Part shown: positions 7,131 to 16,038 of the stretch, piece by piece | Layout: every line of letters begins with the position of its first letter | Position numbering within the stretch: position 1 is the stretch's first letter | Source: Saprospiraceae bacterium | GTDB lineage: Bacteria; Bacteroidota; Bacteroidia; Chitinophagales; Saprospiraceae | Direction: 5' to 3' | Length of the DNA stretch: 64,000 bases | Assembly (NCBI GenBank): GCA_013214355.1 | Contig: JABSSL010000001.1 | Span: 86,404-150,403, forward strand | The notes under the pieces: generated by a model | Databases searched by the model: none | What the model saw: the letters and a program-made list of their open reading frames with translations, nothing else | What the model was told of the DNA's origin: nothing | Position numbers and translations under genes: made by a program

Positions 7131-9186
7131 CCTTCTGCAAGGCATTGGATACTTCCAATCCCTCATCGTACCCCAGTGCCCAAATGCTAATTCCTCCCAA
7201 CCCTTGTTCGATAGCCCATCTATATTTGTGACTTAGCGTTAGGTTATCATCTGACCAGACCTTCAGATATCGATACTTCGTATCTACTTTTTTAGAGGGA
7301 ATATCACTTGCCTCATAAACCAGGAAAGCATTTTGGCTCGTTTCTGAGTATTGAAAGTTGAGGCTTTTCGTTTTTCCGAAAATTCTCTGTAGGCCTCCAA
7401 ATGTATTATGTTCCAGAAATTCTGATGGAGTAAAAGGTTCTGTACTGGCAGAGCCCCAAACGGTACCATAGAATGGAAGCCCCAATATTAGCTTCTCCTT
7501 ACTGATGCCTTGGGCGACCAGATATTCAATGCTGGAAGCTGTACTAGCTTTGCCATCCGTGGTTTCTAAAGGGGCTAGTGGACCATCAATTTGCAAAGAA
7601 TCGTATTTAGAAAAATCATAGGCTGCAAAAATAAATTGGTCAACAAGCGTATCCAACTGCTCTAGTTGGTAGAAATCTTGATCATGGTAGAATAAGCCCA
7701 CGTGCACCAAATAGGTCTTAACTTTTTCGTTTTTCAGATTCAAGCTATCCGTTTGGCTTCCAAAGTCAAGAAAGGTATTTCTTGGTGCATATTTATTGTT
7801 GTAAATAGTTGAATTCAAGCTTTCTTGTAGGCGCACAATGAATTGCGTAAATTTTTCTCCGTAATTCCTTGGCATTTCTTCAAAATTGACATTGATCCCA
7901 TCAGCATCTGTCTTTTCAAGCAGCGTGGCTAATAACTCAAACAGTTTTTCTTGTTGGCCAGATGCATTATCAAGAAATACCTTATTCTCTGTTCTACCAT
8001 GGTTTGAGATGGATAAGAGTACTTGGCAATCCTTTTGATGGGCCTTCTGTACTAAATCACCCACCTTAAAGTTATCCATCTCCATCGCGTTGGTAAAACT
8101 CCCCGTTTTAGGGTCGAGCTGATAACTATACAACGAAATACGATCCAAAAAATCAAAGTTATAATTCTCGTAGGTACCCCCCATCCAGTAGGGATGATAA
8201 CCGTGCACAATATGACTAGAAACAGGTTCGAGGATAGGAACAGGAGACTTGATGGATTGATAAATCCATATGGATGCCATAATAATCAGCAGAGGCAGCC
8301 CCCACAGCAGCAAATTCTTGTTCAGCCTGCTAATACCGTTCCATGATCGTTGGGGACTCACTACCTTTGTTTGCACATCAGGGGCTTGCGCAATACGCTC
8401 ATTCGCGACGACTTGCGTTGCTCGTTGATGAAAATAGAATTGCCCCCCTTTGTGACCCACATTTGGGATAGGTTCACCCCTGGGGGTTTGTGAGGCGTTA
8501 TATACCGTTGATTCAATCACATGCTCAATGAGACTCGTGACGGGAATATGATCTTGTTGGTTGTGCTCCAAATATTGTAGTAGCGAATCCGCAAAGGGAC
8601 TATGATCCCCAGGTTTTCCATCCGAAACAACTTCATTACGGCCCGAGGTGATGAGCCAGCGGGAGGGCAGGCTTTCCAAACGTTCCACCCCTCGAAGTTT
8701 CCTTTCCAAGAAAAGAGAGCCAGAAAAACAGGAATCTACCACCAATAAAGTGTGATGTGACCGGATCGCCTTCAAGTACTTAATGATTCGACTATTGGAA
8801 AGATACGTTCCAGGTTGAGAAAGTCGACCTTCGACCGGGACCCAATAACCTTCATCAATACTCTTTTCATACTCGCCGTGACCGGAAAAATAAATGACTA
8901 CATTATCTCCTTCTTCTACCTTATCGACTAGTTCGGAGAGCGCTTTAAAAATATTGTTTTGCGTCGCTTCCTGATCAAATAAGGTAACTAAATGTTTCTC
9001 CTGAAATTGGAAGCGTTTAATCAGAATATCCTTGAAAGCCTTAGCGTCTCTAACTGCATTGTATAGTTTCGGGCAATATTGATATTTATCGATTCCAATC
9101 ACCAATAAATGAGTCGCACCCTTTCGGGTACGTTCTTCCCTGCTCGCCTCTCTGCCAATTCCTCTTTCTGTTGACCTCTCTGCCAT
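7108..9186 (-). CDS. Caspase-like (C14) peptidase fused through a TM helix to a GH18-like domain
   Basis: A 692-residue protein in three parts. Residues 24-255 are a caspase/metacaspase-like domain: GIDKY strand start, catalytic His103 in YFSGHGE and catalytic Cys153 in VVDSCFSGS. Residues 291-309 are one hydrophobic helix. Residues 325-690 resemble the GH18 chitinase-like barrel: HGYHPYW at the start, DADGINVNFEE at 427-437 in the position of the catalytic DxxDxDxE motif, LILGLPFYGTVWG, and a closing GGISIWALGYDE. Glu436 is kept but the second and third Asp are Asn (432, 434), so hydrolysis may be weak or lost and glycan binding is possible. With no signal peptide, the caspase half is predicted cytoplasmic and the GH18 half periplasmic. 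Substrate and trigger are unknown. It is 158 bases from a histidine kinase gene on the same strand. Confidence 0.85.
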   Translation of the reverse strand: MAERSTERGIGREASREERTRKGATHLLVIGIDKYQYCPKLYNAVRDAKAFKDILIKRFQFQEKHLVTLFDQEATQNNIFKALSELVDKVEEGDNVVIYFSGHGEYEKSIDEGYWVPVEGRLSQPGTYLSNSRIIKYLKAIRSHHTLLVVDSCFSGSLFLERKLRGVERLESLPSRWLITSGRNEVVSDGKPGDHSPFADSLLQYLEHNQQDHIPVTSLIEHVIESTVYNASQTPRGEPIPNVGHKGGQFYFHQRATQVVANERIAQAPDVQTKVVSPQRSWNGISRLNKNLLLWGLPLLIIMASIWIYQSIKSPVPILEPVSSHIVHGYHPYWMGGTYENYNFDFLDRISLYSYQLDPKTGSFTNAMEMDNFKVGDLVQKAHQKDCQVLLSISNHGRTENKVFLDNASGQQEKLFELLATLLEKTDADGINVNFEEMPRNYGEKFTQFIVRLQESLNSTIYNNKYAPRNTFLDFGSQTDSLNLKNEKVKTYLVHVGLFYHDQDFYQLEQLDTLVDQFIFAAYDFSKYDSLQIDGPLAPLETTDGKASTASSIEYLVAQGISKEKLILGLPFYGTVWGSASTEPFTPSEFLEHNTFGGLQRIFGKTKSLNFQYSETSQNAFLVYEASDIPSKKVDTKYRYLKVWSDDNLTLSHKYRWAIEQGLGGISIWALGYDEGLEVSNALQKEKESLKN

Positions 9187-9205
9187 TTGAAATTAGTGAT
9201 TAAGT

Positions 9206-9219
9206 CCTTCATATGAAGG
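9206..9219. promoter_or_regulatory. 14-bp perfect palindrome upstream of the caspase-GH18 gene
   Basis: CCTTCATATGAAGG is a perfect palindrome centred about 26 bases upstream of the caspase-GH18 start at 9186. The position suits an operator for a dimeric regulator, but a chance occurrence cannot be excluded and no second copy was seen. Confidence 0.3.
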
Positions 9220-9344
9220 TATCATATTAGCTCTCAATAATAATACAACATTACCAGTTTTCCTGGAAATACCCTATTATCATCCTTTGTCCCATCACAC
9301 ATCAACTTGTAGTGTACTGGTTTCTTCTCTACAATCTGAGGCTA

Positions 9345-11273
9345 TTAGTTAAGGGCATACTTCCCTAGCTTGTACCGCTGGAATCGAATCAAGGTTTGAT
9401 AGCCTTGCTTTGTAGAGACTGTAACTTGGCCTTTCAATTTTTTACTTAAAATCTTCACCAATTCCGTTCCAAAGGAAGTTGATGATCGCTTTCTGGTCTT
9501 TTCAACAAGGCCTACTCCATTATCTGAAACCTGCAAGCACAATAGTTCTTCGCTGTTGATCCACAACTTAATTTCAATCACGCCTCCTTTATCACCTGGA
9601 AAGGCATGTTTTAGCGCATTGGTTAGCAATTCATTGATCACCAAACCTAAGGGGACCGCAGAATCCACATCTAAGGGAGGAATCTCGATAGAAGTCTTGA
9701 CCTCAATCCGTTCTTCTGCACCAAAAGAGGCCAACAACTGGTCTGTTAGATCCCTTACGTAGTCCTCCATTCGCACCGATGCCAAATTCTCTCCTAGATA
9801 TAACCGTTGATGAATAAGTCCGATAGTTTGAACGCGATTCCGGCCATCTGCCACGGCATTTAGAGCTGCCGGATCTTGAATATAGTCAGCCTGCAGATTC
9901 AATAAGCTAGATAAAACTTGTAGGTTATTATTCACCCGGTGATGAATCTCTTTGATCAAAAACTCCTTTTCCTCGTTTCTCTGCTCCAGCACTTGATTCG
10001 ATCTTCTTTTAATCAGATAAGCCCGCCAAAGTGCAATGGCACTCCATGCCAAAAGAATGACGATAGCGATGGCGAACGAAAGTTCTTTTTGCTTCTGGCG
10101 AATAGCCTCTTCCTGCTTTTCCGTTTGATACTTGGCTTGCATTTCGGACTGAAGTCGATCCGCTCTTTCCGTGAAGAAACTGTCCCTCAGGCTAGAATAG
10201 GTCGACATATGCTGCAATGCGGTGTCATATTGTCCCAAGCCCTTGTGGGCCACACTCAGTTCCCGATAAATCTCGTGAAAATAGTAGTTATGGACTCTTT
10301 CAAACTTCGTCTTCATGGCGGCTTCAAACTGGGCTATGGCGAGTTCATGCTGCCCTTGTTTGTTGTATAGCCTCCCAGAGCCGATGTAAGGAAAAGTCTC
10401 TAGGTTTTTGTCCTTATACACCTTTGCGTATTCAATAGCCTTCTGGTAAAACTGTCGTGCCTTTTCGAATGCGCCTTGCTCCTGGTAAATATCGGCCATG
10501 AAGGTATTGGTGTAGATCAGATCGATATTGTAATTATTCTTCAAGGCAATCTCAGTACAAGTCTGGTAATGATACAAGGCTTCCTCAAATCGTTTTGCGC
10601 CCTTATAGTTATTCCCCATAACCAAATGATAGTAGCCCTTTAGTTCATCGGGCGCCTCAGGTGCCGTACTGTACACTGCTCTTTTCATGATGGCAATCCC
10701 TTCTTCGAATCTATCCATCTTGAAGTATAGCTTACCCAATCCAATAAAAGCTTTGTCTAGCCCAATTTTATCATCTGACGATTCAAAAAGACGAAGCGCT
10801 TCGAAAATTTCCCGAGTTGCCTTTTCAAATTCGCCATTGTTTTCAGCCATGTAGCCCAACCTCAGATGTCCCTGGGCCTCGCCCGCAGGATGATTTTTCT
10901 TACGAAATAGTTCGATAGCTTGTGTAGCATAGTATCTCGCAGAATCCTGGTTCATGTAGCTATCGTAGTTGTGGCTGATCTCAATCATGGCATATCCCAT
11001 CCGGATCCGATCACCCAAGCGCTCTCCCAATTGCAAAGCCTCAAAGCCATAGGACTTGGCCTTTTCCAGGTCTTGCCAATTCAGCAAGTCTGCTAGTTCA
11101 ATTAAAACATCCAACCTTCTTTCTCCTTCTGGCAATGTTTCCAACAAGCTAAGTAAACTATCCGATTGGGTACCATGAGCACGGATAGACGTAAAGGAAA
11201 GTAGCTGTAGCAGTAACAAGAGTGCTAAGCAGGATGATGACCGGTATGGCTTAAGATGGAATAGCTTTTTCAT
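9345..11273 (-). CDS. TPR-containing HisKA_2 sensor histidine kinase
   Basis: A 642-residue protein starting at the ATG at 11273 (a GTG 12 bases upstream is possible). Residues 1-33 are a signal peptide, about 40-360 form tetratricopeptide repeats (for example the pair FEKATREIFEALRLF and FEKARQFYQKAIEYA), 400-420 is one membrane helix, then a coiled linker leads to a HisKA_2 dimerisation domain with EIHHRVNNNLQVLSSLLNLQ (phospho-acceptor near His445) and an HATPase domain with N-box ELLTNALKHAFP and G1 box DNGVGL. TPR sensors of this type are common in Bacteroidota and are thought to sense periplasmic signals. No response regulator gene is adjacent, so the partner lies elsewhere. Confidence 0.9.
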   Translation of the reverse strand: MKKLFHLKPYRSSSCLALLLLLQLLSFTSIRAHGTQSDSLLSLLETLPEGERRLDVLIELADLLNWQDLEKAKSYGFEALQLGERLGDRIRMGYAMIEISHNYDSYMNQDSARYYATQAIELFRKKNHPAGEAQGHLRLGYMAENNGEFEKATREIFEALRLFESSDDKIGLDKAFIGLGKLYFKMDRFEEGIAIMKRAVYSTAPEAPDELKGYYHLVMGNNYKGAKRFEEALYHYQTCTEIALKNNYNIDLIYTNTFMADIYQEQGAFEKARQFYQKAIEYAKVYKDKNLETFPYIGSGRLYNKQGQHELAIAQFEAAMKTKFERVHNYYFHEIYRELSVAHKGLGQYDTALQHMSTYSSLRDSFFTERADRLQSEMQAKYQTEKQEEAIRQKQKELSFAIAIVILLAWSAIALWRAYLIKRRSNQVLEQRNEEKEFLIKEIHHRVNNNLQVLSSLLNLQADYIQDPAALNAVADGRNRVQTIGLIHQRLYLGENLASVRMEDYVRDLTDQLLASFGAEERIEVKTSIEIPPLDVDSAVPLGLVINELLTNALKHAFPGDKGGVIEIKLWINSEELLCLQVSDNGVGLVEKTRKRSSTSFGTELVKILSKKLKGQVTVSTKQGYQTLIRFQRYKLGKYALN

Positions 11274-11583
11274 ATGACTAGTCACGAAGTAATGGCTGAT
11301 CTCATCCCAAATTACAGAATTAGTTTCACTATTCGTCTAGCACCTAATCTGTCGCTATCAGAGAGATGTAAAAAACTAATTACCGAGCGGTGTTCACTTT
11401 TCGCCTTTGCCTTTGGATCATCATTTGGTGAAAGGAGATATGGGAAATAGTATCAAGAGGATTGAAAAGGCCTCTTGACAATTGCGGGCATGCGACCGAT
11501 AGGGTGAAGATTGTGAACTTGAAAGTCCACCCTGAACAATATGGGCCAGACTTAGTTTTACGTACGGCTATTGGGCCCGTCTA

Positions 11584-12510
11584 ATGCTAGTAAGTTTTCG
11601 AGCAATGAGGCAAGAACTTCTTTATTCTAGACTACTCTCAGCAAACACCAAGCATCGCAGTGAGCAAATCATTGTACGCATTGCCATTTTAAGTTTTGTA
11701 CTGCATCTACTCTTGATCTTCTTAGTAGATTTTCACTGGATCGATTTACCTGATCCTTCTAGATTATTGAGCGATCCTATTACGGCTATCTATACCCCAT
11801 TCTCCTTTATCCTATTGTATGAGGTTTACTTGGTAGTCTACTATCTCCCAAAATCCATCACTACTTACATTGGAAAGCAATATGAGATCATTACGCTGAT
11901 CATTATCCGGAGGATTTTCAAGGACATTTCCAATCTAGAACTAACGGGAGATTGGTTTTCCGTGAAGTACAATATTCAATTCACTTTCGATATCCTGGCT
12001 ACGATCGTTTTGTTCTTCCTCATTCTGGTCTTTTATAGGTTGAACAAACAGCGAGAGAGTTGGCAGACACCAAGTCTCCCCCCTACTCCTGCCGTGGAAA
12101 AGTTTATCCACCGAAAAAAATACATTGCGATTATACTCGTTCCCGTCTTTTTACTACTTGCGGTATTTGTCTTTGGTCGCTGGGTGTATGAAAGTTTCTT
12201 CTCAATTGATCAGATCATGGATTCTCTTCGCAATGTCAACAATATCTTCTTCAATGAATTCTTTACCATCCTGATCCTAACGGATGTTTTGCTGCTATTA
12301 ACCTCTTTTCTCATTTCGGATCAATTCAGCACTGTTATCCGAAACTCAGGCTTCTTGATTTCTACCATCTTGATTCGATTATCCTTTGGGGCTGAGGGTT
12401 GGTTAAACGTTACCCTAATTATTGTAGCAGTCTTATTTGGAGTACTAATACTTGCCATTCATAACCAGTACGAAAAACTGGGTCAACCAGCCATAACAGA
12501 GGAAAGCTAA
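11584..12510 (+). CDS. Polytopic membrane protein of unknown function
   Basis: A 308-residue protein with about seven hydrophobic helices (near residues 32-50, 65-87, 133-152, 178-196, 215-236, 255-272 and 275-292). A charged N-terminus (SANTKHRSEQ) precedes the first helix. No catalytic or transport motif is recognised, and I do not know the family. The start may be the ATG at 11584 or the one at 11605. It is monocistronic, with a hairpin after the stop. It is not convincingly linked to the divergent histidine kinase. Confidence 0.7.
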   Translation: MLVSFRAMRQELLYSRLLSANTKHRSEQIIVRIAILSFVLHLLLIFLVDFHWIDLPDPSRLLSDPITAIYTPFSFILLYEVYLVVYYLPKSITTYIGKQYEIITLIIIRRIFKDISNLELTGDWFSVKYNIQFTFDILATIVLFFLILVFYRLNKQRESWQTPSLPPTPAVEKFIHRKKYIAIILVPVFLLLAVFVFGRWVYESFFSIDQIMDSLRNVNNIFFNEFFTILILTDVLLLLTSFLISDQFSTVIRNSGFLISTILIRLSFGAEGWLNVTLIIVAVLFGVLILAIHNQYEKLGQPAITEES

Positions 12511-12539
12511 GTAAGCGTGAATTGGCCTGAAAGTGAAGT

Positions 12540-12570
12540 AAGCTAGAAAACAATAGGAAGTCTAGCTTTT
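12540..12570 (+). terminator. Terminator after the 11584-12510 gene
   Basis: 8-bp perfect stem AAGCTAGA / TCTAGCTT with a 13-base loop, followed by TT then GTGCC. It lies 29 bases after the stop. Confidence 0.6.
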
Positions 12571-12687
12571 GTGCCGGAGTTGAAACTTGGAATTGTTACG
12601 GATTAAAACCGGAATGACCACTAGTGTAGCATCAACGGAATTTAAGCATGCTATTTTGGCTGATTGAAATTCTGTTGACGCTATTTG

Positions 12688-12721
12688 TGGGTAAAATGAG
12701 TAGAGCGTTGCCTTTTACCCA
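12688..12721 (-). terminator. Hairpin downstream of the 12747-13241 gene
   Basis: 9-bp perfect stem TGGGTAAAA / TTTTACCCA around a 16-base loop, 25 bases past the stop of the minus-strand lipoprotein gene. The T-run is inside the stem rather than after it, so efficiency is uncertain. Confidence 0.5.
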
Positions 12722-12746
12722 AAAGGGAAAGGGAAATTAAATCTAC

Positions 12747-13241
12747 CTACTCAGGACTAGAGCGCTCGTAGGCAAATCCACCACCACCTTGGTTAGACCA
12801 ACTCGTGAACTTCAGCTGTATGAATATTTTTTCTTCTACCAATTGAAGCACTAAGTCTTTCCCAACTACATTCTTTGGCTTACCGACAGCCGAGCGAAAT
12901 GTTCTGAAATCTAAGTCGTCAATTTCATCGATGGAACCAATAGCCCAAAGTGTTCCTCTCGGACTACTGCCTGACTCTGCCTGACTTTCAGATTTTGCAT
13001 TGTAGATTTGCCCTCCCCCATTATCTCTGGTAATCCACACCAAGTCCGTAATTCGATCTTGATTTTCCTCCAGAGAGGGGTCAGCAGCATTGGCCTTATT
13101 AAAAGTGATATTATCACCCACCCAGACAATTCTTTCATCTTCTGTTCCAGATTCTGGAGTTGGGTCATCTAAGCTGTCCTTGGTACAGGCAAAGGAGAGC
13201 GTAAGGAGCATCAGTACGGCGACGGATCTTATCAATTGCAT
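12747..13241 (-). CDS. Small secreted lipoprotein, conserved hypothetical
   Basis: A 164-residue protein from the ATG at 13241, which gives a signal peptide with lipobox LSFAC; in-frame codons reach back to 13283 but would displace it. The mature part has a pattern I recall from uncharacterised secreted proteins of marine bacteria: a segment with DPSLEENQDRITDLVWITR and GGGQIYN, then SPRGTLWAIGS, LDFRTFRSAVGKP and a closing IFIQLKFTSWS with GGGGFAYERSSP. No function has been assigned to this pattern as far as I know. Lipid anchoring implies periplasmic or surface location. It is a single-gene unit. Confidence 0.75.
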   Translation of the reverse strand: MQLIRSVAVLMLLTLSFACTKDSLDDPTPESGTEDERIVWVGDNITFNKANAADPSLEENQDRITDLVWITRDNGGGQIYNAKSESQAESGSSPRGTLWAIGSIDEIDDLDFRTFRSAVGKPKNVVGKDLVLQLVEEKIFIQLKFTSWSNQGGGGFAYERSSPE

Positions 13242-13410
13242 AAGCTTGAAGGTATTTTGTGAAGCTAACCCTACACCCCACAAATAGTTTATGGAAAAAA
13301 CAGCTTAGAGCAAAAAGCGGACAGAAATAGGGTTGGAAAGTTCTTCTTAGCTAATTTTTCGTAGGAAATGAGAGGGCAGTTGAGTCACTTCAGCACTTCC
13401 CAAATACCAA

Positions 13411-13539
13411 CCCATTCTCCCCAGAACCCCACTTTTACTTACCATTTAGCCCCTGATCTAAGAGGAACACTGCCCATTCTCCCCAGAACCCGCCCATTCC
13501 CACCTTTAATTTTTATCCTAGACAAATAGCCCCTAATCT
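13411..13539. repeat. Intergenic composite direct repeat
   Basis: The 311-base gap between the lipoprotein and the TonB receptor holds a 19-base direct repeat CCCATTCTCCCCAGAACCC at 13411-13429 and 13473-13491. A second repeat, TAGCCCCTGATCT / TAGCCCCTAATCT, lies at 13447-13459 and 13527-13539. Both pairs occur in the same order, so the block appears duplicated with partial loss. No gene or hairpin was seen in the rest of the gap. Confidence 0.65.
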
Positions 13540-13594
13540 TGTAGCCAAGTCCACAAGGATATTCTTAAAAACTCAAAGTAAATGACTCGCTATT

Positions 13595-15973
13595 ATGCTA
13601 ACAAGACTAAAGCTCATCGCTTGGCTATCGCTCTTTTCTGTCTCCTTAAGCGCACAACAAAACATCAAAGGAATTGTGCTGGATAAACAATCAGAAATGC
13701 CTTTGATTGGAGCTACTGTACAGGTACTTGGTGTGGAACAAAACATAGGTACGGTTACCGATATCGATGGTGCCTTTACCCTAGAAGATGTCCCCATTGG
13801 TAGAAACACTATTGCCATTTCTTACTTAGGTTATCAATCGATGACCGTTCCCAATATCTACCTGACCGCCGGGAAGGAAGCCTATCTAGAAATCAAATTG
13901 GAGGAAAACATTGAACAGCTCTCAGAAGTTGTCGTTACTGCCGAGGTTCAAAAGGACAAGGCACAGAATGAACTCGCCACCGTTTCAGCTCGAACCTTTA
14001 GCGTGGAAGAAGTCAATCGTTATTCTGGTGGGCGGAGTGACGTGGCCAGGCTTGCCGCTAACTTTGCTGGAGTTTCTACGGCTGATGATGCTCGTAATGA
14101 TATTGTAATTCGCGGTAACTCCCCTACTGGAGTGCTTTGGCGTGTCGAAGGTATACCCATCCCTAATCCCAACCACTTCTCCGCTACGGGGACTACGGGC
14201 GGGCCAGTCAGTGCCTTGAACCCGAATATGATCAAGAACTCCGATTTCATGACCAGCGCCTTTCCTGCCGAATACGGTAATGCCTTGGCAGGTGTATTCG
14301 ATCTCGGTTTCCGAACGGGAAACAAGGATAAGCATGAGTTTACCGCCCAAGTTGCTGCGGTCACCGGATTCGAAGGCATGGCAGAGGGCCCGATTAACAA
14401 GGAAAATCGCTCGTCTTATTTGGTCGCTGCCAGATATTCCTTTTTAGGCCTAGCAACTGAACTAGGCTTACCCATCGGCACCAATGCTACACCCAATTAC
14501 CGAGATATAGCCTTTAATATTCAGCTAGGAAAAACCAGTGTTGGGCAAGTCTCTTTTTTCGGGATCGCAGGTAGTAGTGACATCGACTTTCTACACGACG
14601 AAGTGGATGAGCAAGATCTTTTTGCCGCAACCGATGAAGATCTTTTTGTTCGCTCCAATTTTGGTGTGGTGGGTCTAAAGCACAACTTAATCTTGGATCA
14701 AAACACCTACTGGCGAACCATCATCGCAGGATCCACTTCTTCCACCACAATAGATCAAAATCGCTTCTTCAATCTCGATCAAGGAGACGAAACCTCCACC
14801 TTAATTGGTGAAATTAACAATACCGAAACTCGACTCACCCTATCCTCTTTTGTCAACCGGAAATTCAGTGCTCGATTGACAGCAAGAGCTGGCGTTTTAT
14901 TCGAACAATTCAACTATGATTTGGCCAATCGCACCCGAGAGTTTACACCTGACTGGCTAACCACCTATGCCTTCGATGACAATACAGGACTCTGGCAGGC
15001 CTTCGTACAAACACAGTATAAAATAGATAAAGCCTTCACCCTAAACCTTGGCCTTCATACCCAGCTACTCACCCTCAATGATGATTTCGCTTTAGAACCT
15101 AGAGCCGCATTGAACTATAAATTCCAAAATGGCCAGACGCTAAGTTTAGGTTATGGCATCCACTCCCAGGTGGCTCCACTTCCGATCCTATTGGCTCAGG
15201 AGGAAGTATCGCCTGGCGAATTGATGGAGACCAATCGCGACCTCGCTGCTACTCGAAGTCAGCACTTTGTACTAGCCTATGATGTCAGATTGGGTCAGGA
15301 TTGGAGATTGAAAGCGGAAGCCTATTACCAGTACATCGACAAAGTGCCAGTGGAACCATTTCCAACTAGTTTCTCGCTCTTAAACGAAGGTGCTGATTTC
15401 GGATTCTCTGATGATCGATTTAGTTTGGTTAATGAGGGGACGGGTACCAATCAAGGTGTTGAATTGACACTGGAAAAGTTCTTTAGCAAAGGCTATTATA
15501 GTTTGATCACCTTTTCCTTGTATGATTCCAAATACAAAGGTAGTGATGGAGTGGAGCGCAATACCGCCTTTAACAACAAATATGTGGCTAATTTCTTGGC
15601 AGGACGAGAGATTAAGATTGGCAAAGACAAACGCAATGCTTTAACCTTTGACACCAAGCTGACTACTGCTGGGGGACGTTATTATACCCCGGTAGACTTG
15701 GCTGCTTCACAGGCCGCTGGTCAGGAAATCCTACTGGAAGATCAGGCTTTCAGCGAACGCTTCAGTCCTTACTTCCGCCTGGATGTGAAATTTGGGATGA
15801 AACTCAATAGCAAACGCCGCAAGGTTTCTCACCAATTCTACTTCGATATACAGAATGTGACCAACAACCAAAACGTATTTGCTCGCAGATATAACCGCTT
15901 GACCAATGAGGTCAACGAAGTGTACCAGATTGGATTTTTCCCCGACTTTATGTACCGCTTGCAGTTTTATTGA
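13595..15973 (+). CDS. TonB-dependent receptor with carboxypeptidase-regulatory-like domain
   Basis: A 792-residue outer-membrane protein: signal peptide (residues 1-20, ending SLSAQQ), a carboxypeptidase-regulatory-like domain (about 22-105, with GIVLDKQSEMPLIGATVQV and a TDIDGAF segment), a plug domain (about 115-235, with NDIVIRGNSP and a conserved AEYGNALAG stretch), then a beta barrel ending in the aromatic terminus YRLQFY. Receptors with this layout import large nutrients or metal complexes using TonB energy. No SusD-like partner follows, so the substrate is not indicated. It is transcribed alone and ends at a strong hairpin. Confidence 0.9.
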   Translation: MLTRLKLIAWLSLFSVSLSAQQNIKGIVLDKQSEMPLIGATVQVLGVEQNIGTVTDIDGAFTLEDVPIGRNTIAISYLGYQSMTVPNIYLTAGKEAYLEIKLEENIEQLSEVVVTAEVQKDKAQNELATVSARTFSVEEVNRYSGGRSDVARLAANFAGVSTADDARNDIVIRGNSPTGVLWRVEGIPIPNPNHFSATGTTGGPVSALNPNMIKNSDFMTSAFPAEYGNALAGVFDLGFRTGNKDKHEFTAQVAAVTGFEGMAEGPINKENRSSYLVAARYSFLGLATELGLPIGTNATPNYRDIAFNIQLGKTSVGQVSFFGIAGSSDIDFLHDEVDEQDLFAATDEDLFVRSNFGVVGLKHNLILDQNTYWRTIIAGSTSSTTIDQNRFFNLDQGDETSTLIGEINNTETRLTLSSFVNRKFSARLTARAGVLFEQFNYDLANRTREFTPDWLTTYAFDDNTGLWQAFVQTQYKIDKAFTLNLGLHTQLLTLNDDFALEPRAALNYKFQNGQTLSLGYGIHSQVAPLPILLAQEEVSPGELMETNRDLAATRSQHFVLAYDVRLGQDWRLKAEAYYQYIDKVPVEPFPTSFSLLNEGADFGFSDDRFSLVNEGTGTNQGVELTLEKFFSKGYYSLITFSLYDSKYKGSDGVERNTAFNNKYVANFLAGREIKIGKDKRNALTFDTKLTTAGGRYYTPVDLAASQAAGQEILLEDQAFSERFSPYFRLDVKFGMKLNSKRRKVSHQFYFDIQNVTNNQNVFARRYNRLTNEVNEVYQIGFFPDFMYRLQFY

Positions 15974-15987
15974 GGCTAATAACTGGC

Positions 15988-16025
15988 AAGGCCCCGCAGC
16001 TTAGTTTTGAACTGTGGGGCCTTTC
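15988..16025 (+). terminator. Terminator after the TonB receptor (possibly bidirectional)
   Basis: Stem AAGGCCCCGCAG / CTGTGGGGCCTT with a 12-base loop and one G-T pair, 15 bases after the receptor stop, then TCTC. The A-T ends on both sides suit either direction, and the minus-strand permease ends just beyond at 16039. Confidence 0.7.
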
Positions 16026-16038
16026 TCTGCATTCGGTT

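Noticed and set aside
7108-9186. EAD domain on the caspase protein as partner of the Abi-like gene
   Set aside because: Only about 23 charged residues precede the caspase fold; no effector-associated domain is visible, so a link between the two is not supported.
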